Source: Mesorhizobium sp. STM 4661 (lineage in GTDB: Bacteria; Pseudomonadota; Alphaproteobacteria; Rhizobiales; Rhizobiaceae). Taken from it: a stretch of DNA of 64,000 bases. Below the pieces are notes generated by a model. The model had not been told where the DNA came from, did not search any database, and saw nothing but the letters and a program-made list of their open reading frames with translations. Positions 32,337 to 41,403 of this stretch are shown here, one piece after another. How positions within the stretch are numbered: the stretch's first letter is position 1; every line of letters begins with the position of its first letter. Location of the stretch: assembly GCF_000359125.1 (NCBI RefSeq), contig NZ_CAAF010000056.1:1-64000 (forward strand), written 5' to 3'. Both the position numbers and the translations under genes were made by a program.

Positions 32337-33188
32337 ATGCACATTGTAATCTGTATCAAGCAGGTGCCGGACTCCGCGCAGATACGTGTCCACCCGGTGA
32401 CGAACACGATCATGCGCCAGGGCGTGCCGACCATCATCAACCCTTACGACCTGTTCGCCCTCGAAGAGGCACTGAAATTGCGCGGCGCCCATGGCGGCGA
32501 GGTCACCGTGCTTACGATGGGTCCGCCGATGGCAGAAGATGCGCTGCGCAAGGCGCTCACCTATGGCGCCGACCGAGCGGTACTCTTGACCGACCGCTGT
32601 TTTGCCGGCTCCGACACGCTGGCGACCTCCTTCGCGCTTTCTCGGGCAATCGTGAGAATTGGCGAGACCTTCGGCGCGCCAGACATCGTCTTCGCCGGCA
32701 AGCAGACGATTGACGGCGATACCGCCCAGGTCGGGCCCGGCATCGCCAAGCGCCTCGGCCTCCTGCAGTTCACCTATGTGGCGAAGATCGACTCTATCGA
32801 TGTCGATGCGCGCGAGATCACCGTCAAGCGCCGTTCGGAAGGCGGTACGCAGATGCTGAAAAGCAGGCTGCCTTGCCTCATCACAATGCTGGAAGGCACC
32901 AACGAAATCCGCAGGGGCTCGCTCGACGACGCCATGCGCGCCGCGCGCAGCCAGATCGTGAAATGGAGCGCGGCCGAAGCTGGCATTGAGGACCTCAACA
33001 AATGCGGCCTGCGCGGCTCGCCGACGGTCGTCAAGCGCGTTTTCGCCCCAACCACGAAGGCGGAAAAGGCGACGCAGATCGACATGACCGACAAGACGCA
33101 GCACGACCTCGCTGACGAACTGATCGCCGCAATCTTTACCCGCCAGCCAGCGCTGGAACACGAACTCGCCTTCGACGGCGGCCAGTGA
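32337..33188 (+). CDS. fixA: Electron transfer flavoprotein beta subunit FixA
   Basis: 283 aa from MHIVICIKQVPDSAQIRVHP. The ETF-beta fold is evident from NPYDLFALEEALKLR, DRAVLLTDRCFAGSDTLAT and the signature QTIDGDTAQVGPGIAKRLG near residue 125. With FixB it forms the flavoprotein that bifurcates electrons from NADH to quinone (through FixCX) and to ferredoxin or flavodoxin for nitrogenase. Confidence 0.95.
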   Translation: MHIVICIKQVPDSAQIRVHPVTNTIMRQGVPTIINPYDLFALEEALKLRGAHGGEVTVLTMGPPMAEDALRKALTYGADRAVLLTDRCFAGSDTLATSFALSRAIVRIGETFGAPDIVFAGKQTIDGDTAQVGPGIAKRLGLLQFTYVAKIDSIDVDAREITVKRRSEGGTQMLKSRLPCLITMLEGTNEIRRGSLDDAMRAARSQIVKWSAAEAGIEDLNKCGLRGSPTVVKRVFAPTTKAEKATQIDMTDKTQHDLADELIAAIFTRQPALEHELAFDGGQ

Positions 33189-33208
33189 CGGGACGGCAAG
33201 GAGAGATG

Positions 33209-34315
33209 ATGTCGAACGCGAACCGCGAAGCCCCTCCTTCCGCCGGCCGTGCCGGCATCAAGAGGGAATTGCCTGAGCACTTTAGGGACTATCGGCACGT
33301 CTGGGTTTTCATCGAACTGGAACGCGGCGAGGTCCATCCCGTGTCCTTCGAACTGCTTGGCGAAGGCCGCAAGCTCGCCGACAAGCTAGGCATCCAGCTT
33401 GCGGGGATCGTGCTCGGACCGCCGGGCGAGGCCACGCAGCATGCCGTTGCCGAGGCCTTTGCTTACGGCGCCGACCTTGTCTACCTCGTCGAGGCACCGC
33501 TGCTTGCCGACTATCGCAACGAGCCTTTCACCAAGGCGATGACGGATCTGGTCAATACCCACAAACCGGAGATCCTGCTTCTCGGTGCGACCACGCTCGG
33601 CAGGGATCTCGCTGGCTCAGTAGCGACGACCTTGCTGACAGGGCTCACTGCCGACTGTACCGAACTCGATGTAGATGTCGACGGTTCGCTCGCCGCGACC
33701 CGTCCGACTTTCGGCGGTTCCTTGCTATGCACGATCTATACGCTCAACTACCGGCCGCAGATGGCCACGGTACGACCGAGGGTTATGGCCATGCCACCGC
33801 GGACGGACAAGCCGGTCGGGCGTGTCATCCGGCACAAGCTGTCAATGACCGAGGAAGAGATCATCACCAAAGTCCTTGGCTTCAACCTCGATCGCCAATC
33901 GGCAAAGGCAAATCTCGCCTACGCCGACATCGTGGTTGCCGGAGGCCTCGGTCTCGGCTCAGCGGAGAATTTGCAGCTTGTGAAGAATCTAGCGCGGGCA
34001 ATCGGCGCCGAATATGGCTGTTCGCGCCCGTTGGTCCAGAAGGGCTGGATGCCTGCCGATCGGCAGGTTGGCCAAACTGGCAAGACCATCCGGCCAAAGC
34101 TTTACATAGCGGCCGGGATTTCCGGCGCCATTCAGCATCGGGTTGGCGTGGAGGGGGCTGATTTGATCGTGGCCATCAACACCGACCCGAACGCCCCGAT
34201 CTTCGAATTTGCCCATCTCGGCATCGTCACCGACGCAATCCGTTTCCTGCCGGCATTGACGGAAGCTTTCACCCGGCGGCTGTCGCCGCACAGCCACGAC
34301 AAGCTTGCGAGCTAA
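33209..34315 (+). CDS. fixB: Electron transfer flavoprotein alpha subunit FixB
   Basis: 368 aa from 33209 (an adjacent ATG at 33206 is equally possible behind AAGGAGAG). The N-terminal ETF domain has DYRHVWVFIELERGEVHP. The C-terminal FAD-binding part has IVVAGGLGLGSAENLQL, the YIAAGISGAIQHRVG loop and IVAINTDPNAPIFEFAHLGI, all typical of FixB/EtfA. Second gene of the fixABCX operon, 20 bases after fixA. Confidence 0.95.
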   Translation: MSNANREAPPSAGRAGIKRELPEHFRDYRHVWVFIELERGEVHPVSFELLGEGRKLADKLGIQLAGIVLGPPGEATQHAVAEAFAYGADLVYLVEAPLLADYRNEPFTKAMTDLVNTHKPEILLLGATTLGRDLAGSVATTLLTGLTADCTELDVDVDGSLAATRPTFGGSLLCTIYTLNYRPQMATVRPRVMAMPPRTDKPVGRVIRHKLSMTEEEIITKVLGFNLDRQSAKANLAYADIVVAGGLGLGSAENLQLVKNLARAIGAEYGCSRPLVQKGWMPADRQVGQTGKTIRPKLYIAAGISGAIQHRVGVEGADLIVAINTDPNAPIFEFAHLGIVTDAIRFLPALTEAFTRRLSPHSHDKLAS

Positions 34316-34326
34316 GGGAGAGGGCC

Positions 34327-35634
34327 ATGATCGAGCAAGAATTCGACGCCATCGTCGTCGGGGCCGGTATGTCCGGAAACGCGGCCGCCTACACCATGGC
34401 AAGCCAGGGCCTGACGGTGCTGCAGTTGGAGCGCGGCGAGTATCCGGGCTCCAAGAATGTCCAGGGCGCCATCATGTACGCCGACATGTTGGAGCAAATC
34501 ATTCCGGATTTCCGGGATGATGCGCCTCTCGAGCGGCATCTGGTCGAGCAGCGATTCTGGGTGATGGACGACACCTCCCACACCGGGATGCAGTATCGAT
34601 CGGACGATTTCAACGAGGCGAAGCCCAATCGCTACACGATCATCCGCGCCCAATTCGACAAGTGGTTTTCGCGCAAGGTGCGCCAAGCCGGCGCGACGGT
34701 GCTGTGCGAGACGACGGTGACCGAACTTGTCCGCAGTGCCAGCGGCAAGGTGATCGGCGTGCGCACCGACCGGGCTGGCGGGCCGATCTACGCGGACGTC
34801 GTCGTGCTCGCAGAAGGTGTCAACGGGCTGCTCGGTACACGGGCCGGCCTGCGCAAGATGCCGAAGCCAGAAAGCGTGGCGCTCGCTGTCAAGGAAATGC
34901 ATTTTCTACCCGATGAGGTCATTGAGCAGCGGTTCGGCCTCCAGGGCGACGAAGGCTGCGTGATCGAAGCGGCGGGCACGATTTCCCGCAGCATGGCCGG
35001 ACTGGCCTTCCTCTACACCAACAAGGAGTCGATCTCTCTCGGCATCGGCTGCCTCGTCTCCGATTTCGCCCAGACAATGGAGAGCCCTTACGTCCTCCTC
35101 GACAACTTCAAAAACCATCCTTCGATCCGGCCGCTGATCGCGGGCTCGGAAGTCAAGGAGTATTCCGCGCATCTCATTCCCGAAGGTGGCTACAAGGCAA
35201 TTCCGCAGCTCTTCGGCGACGGCTGGGTGGCGGTCGGTGATGCCGCCCAACTGAACAACGCTATCCACCGCGAGGGTTCGAACCTCGCCATGACTTCCGG
35301 CCGCATCGCGGGCGAGGCAATCATTGAGATCAAGGGCCGCAACCAGCCGATGATCAGGAGGAACCTCGCCCTCTACAAGACCATGCTGGACAAGTCCTTC
35401 GTAGTCAAAGACCTGATGAAATATAAGGACATGCCGGCCCTTATACACACCAATTCCCTCAATTTCTTCATGACTTACCCGCAGTTGATGTCGCAGGCCG
35501 CGCAGAACTTCATGCGGGTCGACGGCACCCCAAAAATCGAGAAGGAAAAGGCGACCACTGCTGCCTTCATCAGGGCGCGTTCGCGCTGGGGGCTGATCAG
35601 CGATGTGGTCCGCCTGGCACTCGCGTGGCGCTGA
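34327..35634 (+). CDS. fixC: Flavoprotein FixC (ETF:quinone oxidoreductase-like)
   Basis: 435 aa after GGGAGAG. FAD-binding Rossmann loop DAIVVGAGMSGNAAAYTMA at residues 7-25 and second FAD segment DGWVAVGDAAQLNNAIHREG near residue 300. It passes electrons from FixAB toward quinone together with FixX. Eleven bases after fixB. Confidence 0.95.
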   Translation: MIEQEFDAIVVGAGMSGNAAAYTMASQGLTVLQLERGEYPGSKNVQGAIMYADMLEQIIPDFRDDAPLERHLVEQRFWVMDDTSHTGMQYRSDDFNEAKPNRYTIIRAQFDKWFSRKVRQAGATVLCETTVTELVRSASGKVIGVRTDRAGGPIYADVVVLAEGVNGLLGTRAGLRKMPKPESVALAVKEMHFLPDEVIEQRFGLQGDEGCVIEAAGTISRSMAGLAFLYTNKESISLGIGCLVSDFAQTMESPYVLLDNFKNHPSIRPLIAGSEVKEYSAHLIPEGGYKAIPQLFGDGWVAVGDAAQLNNAIHREGSNLAMTSGRIAGEAIIEIKGRNQPMIRRNLALYKTMLDKSFVVKDLMKYKDMPALIHTNSLNFFMTYPQLMSQAAQNFMRVDGTPKIEKEKATTAAFIRARSRWGLISDVVRLALAWR

Positions 35635-35646
35635 AGGAGAAACAGG

Positions 35647-35946
35647 ATGACGATGGCCGTGACGAAGTTACGTGTCGAGGAGAAGCTTTATCAGAACCGC
35701 TATCTGGTCGATCCAGGCCGCCCGCATATCAAAGTGCGACCGCACGAGAGGCCGAGCGCGAACCTGCTCGCGCTGACACACATCTGCCCGGCCAAGTGCT
35801 ATGAGTTGAACGACAAGGGACAGGTGGAGACGACTTCCGACGGCTGCATGGAATGCGGCACCTGTCGCGTGCTGTGCGAGGCCAGCGGTGAGATCGTATG
35901 GAATTACCCGCGCGGCGGTTTTGGCGTTCTCTTCAAGTTTGGATAA
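35647..35946 (+). CDS. fixX: Ferredoxin-like protein FixX
   Basis: 99 aa after GAAGGAG (a second ATG two codons later may also be used). Fe-S residues are in HICPAKCYEL (residues 45-54) and DGCMECGTCRVLCEASG (about 72-88). It is the Fe-S partner of FixC. Twelve bases after fixC; nifA follows after 158 bases that contain a short GCGGTC/GACCGC palindrome (35983-35996). Confidence 0.95.
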   Translation: MTMAVTKLRVEEKLYQNRYLVDPGRPHIKVRPHERPSANLLALTHICPAKCYELNDKGQVETTSDGCMECGTCRVLCEASGEIVWNYPRGGFGVLFKFG

Positions 35947-36104
35947 CTGCCGCAAAGAGCGAGAAACGAGAGGCTCGCAATTGCGGTCAAGACCGCCAAT
36001 ATTGCTCACAAACGCCCGAAAAGCTGAAAATACTATGTTTCTGGAACTCGAACTACAAAAAAGGGGTTGGGAGGAGCACCTTGGACAACCCTTGAGGTGT
36101 TTGC

Positions 36105-37865
36105 ATGGCTCACATGCTTCCAGATCAGGTCGGTGAAATTGTATCTCGGAACACCCCGCCTGAACCTGCGGTCGAAGCGGCGCGCAATGCGGACAGCTTG
36201 CTCAGGGGAATCTACGAGATATCGAAGATTCTGACTGCCCCGACCCGGCTGGAGATTACGCTTGCCAATGTCGCGAATATCCTCTCCTCGTTTGTGCAAA
36301 TGCGTGATGGCGCAATCGTCGTCCTGGATGCTGAAGGAGAGCCGCAGATTAGCGCAACTACCGGCGGTGCTGTGCCTAAGTCAGCCGCCGGCAGCGTCAT
36401 ACCCCAGGCTGTAATAGACAAAATCGTCGCTACTGGAGTGCCGATCGTCATACAAGACACAAGCACGTCCGAGCTATTTCAGGCTGATCCTCAATCGAGC
36501 AGCGGCACGGTCGCAACTGCGTTTATCGGTGTCCCGCTAAAGGCTGAGGAAAAGATCTTCGGGACGCTGTCGATCGACCGCGTCAGGAACGGTACCACCA
36601 GGTTCCGCTACGAGGAGGACTTACGTTTCCTGGCCATGGTCGCCAATCTGGTCGGCCGGACCATCCGCCTGCATCGCACTTTGAGCACGGCTGGTCAGCG
36701 ACTTATCGAGAAGCAACCGAGACCAGAGCAGTCGCTCGACGAGGACAGGACCCATCCGGCCCGACATCCGCATGTCAAGATCGACGGAATCATAGGAGAA
36801 AGTCCCGCGCTCAAGCAAGTGCTGGAGATCGTCTCGGTCGTGGCCAGGACCAATTCCACCGTGCTTCTTCGAGGCGAAAGCGGTACCGGCAAGGAGTTCT
36901 TTGCACAGGCCATCCATAAGCTTTCACATCGGAGGGAGAAATCCTTCGTCAAATTGAACTGCGCCGCACTGCCCGAAAGCGTTTTGGAATCGGAGCTCTT
37001 TGGCCACGAGAAGGGCGCCTTCACCGGGGCTATCCTGCAGCGCGCTGGCCGGTTCGAATTGGCAAATGGCGGAACGCTGCTGCTTGATGAAATCGGCGAG
37101 ATTTCGCCTGCCTTTCAAGCCAAGCTGTTGCGCGTCTTGCAGGAAGGAGAACTGGAGCGAGTGGGCGGCACCAGGACCCTAAAAGTTGACGTGCGGCTCA
37201 TATGCGCCACCAACAAGGACCTCGAGACGGCTGTCCGGAATGGAGAGTTCAGGGCCGACCTTTATTACCGCATCAATGTGGTGCCAATAGTTCTGCCTCC
37301 CCTCAGAGAACGACCGGGCGATATTCCACGCCTTGCGAACGCTCTCCTCGACCGATTCAACAAGGAGAACCATCGCGATCTTGGCTTCACGCCGTCGGCG
37401 CTTGACCTGATGTCGCAATGCTATTTCCCTGGCAACGTGCGTGAGTTGGAGAATTGTGTGAGACGGACGGCCACACTTGCGCGTTCAACGACAATAACTG
37501 CGTCGGATTTCGCCTGCAAGAACAGCCAGTGCCTGTCTTCGCTTCTGTGGAAAGGAGTCGACCGTTCGCACGGCGCCTATGCCGTCGACGGGTTCGCACG
37601 TGGCAATATGATGCCGGTTGGATCGCCGCTGCCTGCCATGCGAGTCGGCCCCTCACAGAATGAGGCATCGCCCGGCGAGACCTGCGACCCCCACCATCCC
37701 GTTTGCCCTGCAATGAACCCGCGTCTGACGGAACGCGACCGGCTGATTGATGCGATGGAGAAAGCCGGCTGGGTTCAGGCCAAGGCGGCTCGTGTTCTTG
37801 GTCTCACGCCGCGGCAGGTCGGCTATGCTTTGCGCCGGCATCGTATCGGAGTGAAGAAGTTCTAA
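36105..37865 (+). CDS. nifA1: Transcriptional activator NifA (copy 1)
   Basis: 586 aa. Residues 30-185 form a GAF sensor domain. Residues 215-455 are the sigma-54 AAA+ domain, with Walker A GESGTGKE, the sigma-54 contact loop GAFTGA in HEKGAFTGAILQ, and Walker B GTLLLDEIGE. The oxygen-sensing cysteine motif C-x11-C-x19-C-x4-C is complete (CYFPGNVRELENC to CKNSQC). The C-terminal HTH is AARVLGLTPRQVGYALRRH. It activates -24/-12 promoters from TGT-N10-ACA sites under low oxygen. In the fixABCX-nifA arrangement it is probably read through from the fixA promoter. Confidence 0.94.
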   Translation: MAHMLPDQVGEIVSRNTPPEPAVEAARNADSLLRGIYEISKILTAPTRLEITLANVANILSSFVQMRDGAIVVLDAEGEPQISATTGGAVPKSAAGSVIPQAVIDKIVATGVPIVIQDTSTSELFQADPQSSSGTVATAFIGVPLKAEEKIFGTLSIDRVRNGTTRFRYEEDLRFLAMVANLVGRTIRLHRTLSTAGQRLIEKQPRPEQSLDEDRTHPARHPHVKIDGIIGESPALKQVLEIVSVVARTNSTVLLRGESGTGKEFFAQAIHKLSHRREKSFVKLNCAALPESVLESELFGHEKGAFTGAILQRAGRFELANGGTLLLDEIGEISPAFQAKLLRVLQEGELERVGGTRTLKVDVRLICATNKDLETAVRNGEFRADLYYRINVVPIVLPPLRERPGDIPRLANALLDRFNKENHRDLGFTPSALDLMSQCYFPGNVRELENCVRRTATLARSTTITASDFACKNSQCLSSLLWKGVDRSHGAYAVDGFARGNMMPVGSPLPAMRVGPSQNEASPGETCDPHHPVCPAMNPRLTERDRLIDAMEKAGWVQAKAARVLGLTPRQVGYALRRHRIGVKKF

Positions 37866-37959
37866 ACGTCCCTGATGACATCAAACGTGGGGGCGCGGTT
37901 GCTGCCCGCACCGGGCGTAACTGAGACAAGACGTCACTTTTCGCATTGCTTTTGACCGT

Positions 37960-37975
37960 TGTCGGCGACCTGACA
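37960..37975 (+). promoter_or_regulatory. NifA upstream activator site of nifB
   Basis: TGTCGGCGACCTGACA, a perfect TGT-N10-ACA followed by AAACCG, 84 bases before the -24 element. Confidence 0.8.
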
Positions 37976-38059
37976 AAACCGTGTCGCAGGAAACGGACAC
38001 AATTGGACACAAAAGGCCGACGTAAAAGCCAACATGACGGATAAGACCGCTTTTGGGGT

Positions 38060-38074
38060 TGGCATATCTCTTGC
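38060..38074 (+). promoter_or_regulatory. -24/-12 promoter of nifB-fdxN-nifZ-nifT
   Basis: TGGCATATCTCTTGC keeps GG-N10-GC and TTGC. nifB begins 41 bases downstream. Confidence 0.82.
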
Positions 38075-38115
38075 GCTCTGAAGTGCGATGTTCACATCAC
38101 GCACGGAGCCGCTCC

Positions 38116-39597
38116 ATGTCCGCACCGATGATTTCGCTACAGGGCCTTTCCGGCACGACAGTCTTCGATCAGTCGCCGGCGAGAGCGAAATCCGGTGGCT
38201 GCGCATCTTCATCCTGCGGCTCCTCCGCGAAGCCGCACGAGATGGACTCGGCCGTCTGGGAGAAGATCAAGGATCATCCCTGCTTTTCAGAGGAAGCGCA
38301 CCACTATTTCGCGCGCATGCATGTGGCGGTCGCCCCAGCCTGCAATATTCAATGCAACTACTGCAATCGCAAATATGACTGCGCCAACGAAAGCCGGCCT
38401 GGGGTCGTTTCGGAAAGGCTGACGCCCGACCAGGCGCTGCGCAAGGTGATCGGGGTTGCCAACGAAGTGCCGCAGCTTTCCGTGCTTGGCATCGCCGGAC
38501 CGGGCGATGCCTGTTACGACTGGAAGAACACAAAGGCGACATTCCAACGGGTCGCCAAGGAAATCGCCGACATCAAGCTGTGCATCTCAACCAACGGGCT
38601 CGCGCTGCCAGACCGCGTCGCCGAGCTTGCCGAAATGAATGTCGATCACGTGACGATCACCATCAACATGGTCGACCCGCGGATCGGTGCCAAGATCTAT
38701 CCGTGGATCTTCTATGACAACCGCCGTTATACCGGCGTTGAGGCAGCCACGATCCTGCACGAACGACAGATGTCGGGGCTGGAGATGCTGACGGCGCGCG
38801 GCATCCTCACCAAGATCAATTCGGTAATGATCCCCGGCGTAAACGATGAGCACCTGATCGAGGTGAATAAATGGGTCAAGGAGCGCGGCGCGTTCCTGCA
38901 CAATGTCATGCCGCTGATTTCCGACCCGGCGCACGGTACGCATTACGGCCTGAGTGGGCAGCGCGGCCCCAAGGCAATGGAGCTGAAGGCCCTTCAGGAT
39001 CGTCTCGAAGGCGGCGCCAAGTTGATGCGCCACTGCCGGCAGTGCCGGGCCGATGCTGTCGGCCTGCTCGGCGAGGATCGTGGCCAGGAATTCACGCTCG
39101 ACCGGCTTCCCGACAAGGTCACGTACGACGCCAGCAAGCGCGAGTCATATCGGGCAGTGGTCGCGCGCGAGCGGGGCGATCGCCTGGCGGCCAAGAGCGA
39201 GGCGCTCGGGATGGTCAAGACCGCAGGCTCCGGCAAATCGCTTCTGGTAGCGGTGGCGACCAAGGGTGGCGGCCGCATCAACGAGCATTTCGGCCATGCG
39301 AAGGAATTCCAGGTTTATGAGGCCTCTCCGAAAGGGATCAGTTTCGTCGGTCATCGCAAGGTCGAACAGTATTGCCTCGGCGGCCGGGCCGAGGACAAGA
39401 GGCTCGACGGCGTCATCTCTACGCTCGAAGGCGTAGACATCGTGCTGTGCGCGAGAATTGGAAATTGCCCCGAGGATCGTCTCAAGGAAGGTGGGATCCG
39501 AGCAACAGAGGCTTACGGGTATGACTACATCGAGACCGCGATCGGCGCGCTTTACGCCGCCGAGTTTGGGAGTGAGCCACTGGCTGCGACGGCCTGA
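38116..39597 (+). CDS. nifB: FeMo-cofactor synthesis radical-SAM protein NifB
   Basis: 493 aa from MSAPMISLQGLSGT. The radical-SAM site CNIQCNYCNRKYDC lies near residues 95-108, and further cluster cysteines are in RHCRQCRADAVG near residue 310. The C-terminal NifX-like domain (GRINEHFGHAKEFQVYEA, from about residue 385) binds the product. It makes NifB-co, the Fe-S-carbide precursor of FeMo-co. First gene of an operon with fdxN, nifZ, nifT and a SIR2-like gene. Confidence 0.96.
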   Translation: MSAPMISLQGLSGTTVFDQSPARAKSGGCASSSCGSSAKPHEMDSAVWEKIKDHPCFSEEAHHYFARMHVAVAPACNIQCNYCNRKYDCANESRPGVVSERLTPDQALRKVIGVANEVPQLSVLGIAGPGDACYDWKNTKATFQRVAKEIADIKLCISTNGLALPDRVAELAEMNVDHVTITINMVDPRIGAKIYPWIFYDNRRYTGVEAATILHERQMSGLEMLTARGILTKINSVMIPGVNDEHLIEVNKWVKERGAFLHNVMPLISDPAHGTHYGLSGQRGPKAMELKALQDRLEGGAKLMRHCRQCRADAVGLLGEDRGQEFTLDRLPDKVTYDASKRESYRAVVARERGDRLAAKSEALGMVKTAGSGKSLLVAVATKGGGRINEHFGHAKEFQVYEASPKGISFVGHRKVEQYCLGGRAEDKRLDGVISTLEGVDIVLCARIGNCPEDRLKEGGIRATEAYGYDYIETAIGALYAAEFGSEPLAATA

Positions 39598-39629
39598 GCC
39601 GCCTCATTCTAACCGAACCGGAGTTGAAA

Positions 39630-39824
39630 ATGGCCTTTAAGATCATCGCTTCCCAATGCACCCAGTGCGGTGCCTGTGAGTTTGAATGCCCTTCGGGCGC
39701 GATTAAGTTCAAGGGCGAGATCTACGTGATCGATCCGAAAAAGTGCACCGAATGCGAGGGGACCTTCGAAACGCAGCAATGCGCCTCGGTATGTCCGGTG
39801 TCGAAGACTTGCGTCCCTGCCTGA
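39630..39824 (+). CDS. fdxN: Ferredoxin FdxN, 2[4Fe-4S] type
   Basis: 64 aa from ATG 39630 (MAFKIIASQCTQCGAC) after CGGAG. Cluster motifs are CTQCGACEFECP and CTECEGTFETQQCASVCP, the second with the extended loop typical of FdxN. It donates electrons to NifB and nitrogenase. 32 bases after nifB. Confidence 0.94.
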   Translation: MAFKIIASQCTQCGACEFECPSGAIKFKGEIYVIDPKKCTECEGTFETQQCASVCPVSKTCVPA

Positions 39825-39914
39825 CCTCCATTTCGGCTACCGACACGGTCGAGGCGCCTCCGCAGGACCATTGACCTCCTGTTGGAAAGCTGCAGCCGAG
39901 AGAAAGGAACGGCC

Positions 39915-40241
39915 ATGAGCCTCGGACGCGAACAGGACATCGAAATCCGTACACCCCCGCGATTCATGCCGGGTGAGCGGGTCCGCGCCACACGCCACAT
40001 AAAAAATGACGGCACCTATCCGGGCAAGGAGATCGGTGAAAATCTGGTGCGCAAAGGCGACGAGGGCTATGTGCGCGACATCGGCACCTTTCTCCAGCAG
40101 TTCTACATCTATGCGGTCGAATGGGTCGATCGCGGCACCGTCGTCGGCATGCGTGCGCGTGAACTCATGAGCCTTGAGACGGCCCGGACTCCTTCCAGTG
40201 CCGAAATCGGTGCTGGCTTTAACAAAGGAACGGCCCGATGA
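39915..40241 (+). CDS. nifZ: Nitrogenase maturation protein NifZ
   Basis: 108 aa from MSLGREQDIEIRTPPRF (39915). The family core is NDGTYPGKEIGENLVRKGDEGYV (long conserved stretch) and YAVEWVDRGTVVGMRARELM. NifZ helps form the second P-cluster of the MoFe protein. It overlaps nifT by 4 bases. Confidence 0.92.
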   Translation: MSLGREQDIEIRTPPRFMPGERVRATRHIKNDGTYPGKEIGENLVRKGDEGYVRDIGTFLQQFYIYAVEWVDRGTVVGMRARELMSLETARTPSSAEIGAGFNKGTAR

Positions 40242-40450
40242 GGGTAATGATCCGCAGGACCGGTGCTGGCTTATCGGCATATATTCCCAAAAAGGATCTC
40301 GAAGAGCCGATCATCAAGGTTGACAACGAACACTTATGGGGCGGGGCTGTGACGCTGAAGAACGGCTGGCGGTTAGAGCTGCCCGACCTTCCGTGGGACA
40401 CGCCTTTGCCGATTACCGTCGAAGCAAAGAAGATTTCCGACGAGGACTGA
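40238..40450 (+). CDS. nifT: NifT/FixU family protein
   Basis: 70 aa. MRVMIRRTGAGLSAYIPKKD and LEEPIIKVDNEHLWGGAVTL are the family signature, ending WDTPLPITVEAKKI. The biochemical role is not established. Coupled to nifZ by an ATGA overlap. Confidence 0.92.
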   Translation: MRVMIRRTGAGLSAYIPKKDLEEPIIKVDNEHLWGGAVTLKNGWRLELPDLPWDTPLPITVEAKKISDED

Positions 40451-40491
40451 CCTTCGGGTTTACACAAAGAGAGCGGCAAAGGGATACGAGC

Positions 40492-41403
40492 ATGAACACA
40501 ATGACCTCGGGCCATCTCGTCGTCATTCGGGACAGTTTTGCCGAAAGGCAGCTTGACCTTTTGAAGAAAGCGCTCGCGGCCGATCAGGTCATTCCCTATC
40601 TCGGCCCGGGTCTGCTTGAGATCCGCTCCGCGGGACCGCCCGTACCGCATACCCCCGAAGCCGTTGCCGCAGCGCTCAACAAGCGCACGCCAGCCCCTTC
40701 GAAGATTCGCACCAACATGTGGTCGGTAGCGCAGTATATCGAACAGCGCCGGCACCGCCGGACGCTTCAAGTTTGGATGGCCGAAATATTCGCGGCCCCG
40801 GTGGTGCCGACCATCTTGCATGCCTGGCTTGCAACGCTGCCGCTCTCCGTGATCGTCGACAGCTGGTACGACGGTGCCATGCGCGCGGCTCTAATACAGA
40901 CCCGCCGAACGGACGTCGTCGAAATACAGGGCGTAACACGGGCGCACGAGATCGGTGACATTTGGACGAAAGCCTACGATTTGTCCGGGATATTACTCGA
41001 ATCCGCACCAGCGGCGAAGACGGTTCTCTACGCCCCTCACGGCGGTGCCAGGCCGGCCGCAAACTTCCTCGTCGCAGATTCCGACTACGTTGAAGTGCTG
41101 AGCGAAATCGACATCCAGACGCCGATCCCTGACCTGGTGAAGGAACGGCGAGCTAGCCGTGGTCTTTTCTTCATCGGCTGCCGCTTCAACGATCAGATGC
41201 TGCGCACCTATGCCCGGCAGATCATGAAGCGCTCCAATGGCCCACATTTTGCGGCAATCGATACAGCGACGCTGACCAAGAACGAGCGTCGTTTCCTTGC
41301 GGCAAGCGCAATCACGGTCATTGACATGCCGACGGGTCAGGCCGCAGCCCGTCTCGTCGGACTGGGCGAGACATTGCATGAAGCCAAACGGGGTATCGTT
41401 TGA
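40492..41403 (+). CDS. SIR2-like domain protein downstream of nifT
   Basis: 303 aa from MNTMTSGHLVVIRDSFAERQ (40492). The fold is that of the SIR2_2 group: a first Rossmann segment ADQVIPYLGPGLLEI near residue 38 (where GAGxS would be expected), LPLSVIVDSWYDGAMRAAL, a central VLYAPHGG histidine-containing loop, and RGLFFIGCRFNDQMLRTYARQI near the C-terminus. The canonical catalytic HG is reduced to APHGG. It is 41 bases after nifT and apparently the last gene of the nifB operon. SIR2-like proteins are listed in nif clusters of several diazotrophs, but the function is unknown. Deacylase or NADase activity is possible. Confidence 0.72.
   Translation: MNTMTSGHLVVIRDSFAERQLDLLKKALAADQVIPYLGPGLLEIRSAGPPVPHTPEAVAAALNKRTPAPSKIRTNMWSVAQYIEQRRHRRTLQVWMAEIFAAPVVPTILHAWLATLPLSVIVDSWYDGAMRAALIQTRRTDVVEIQGVTRAHEIGDIWTKAYDLSGILLESAPAAKTVLYAPHGGARPAANFLVADSDYVEVLSEIDIQTPIPDLVKERRASRGLFFIGCRFNDQMLRTYARQIMKRSNGPHFAAIDTATLTKNERRFLAASAITVIDMPTGQAAARLVGLGETLHEAKRGIV

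Noticed and set aside
35983..35996. GCGGTCAAGACCGC palindrome between fixX and nifA1 as a terminator
   Set aside because: The two-base loop is too small for a stable hairpin and no T-run follows; fixABCX-nifA read-through is the known arrangement.
40492..41403. SIR2-like gene as part of an anti-phage system
   Set aside because: It is tightly linked to nifT in the nifB operon, and no Argonaute, HerA, Thoeris or other defence partner is adjacent.
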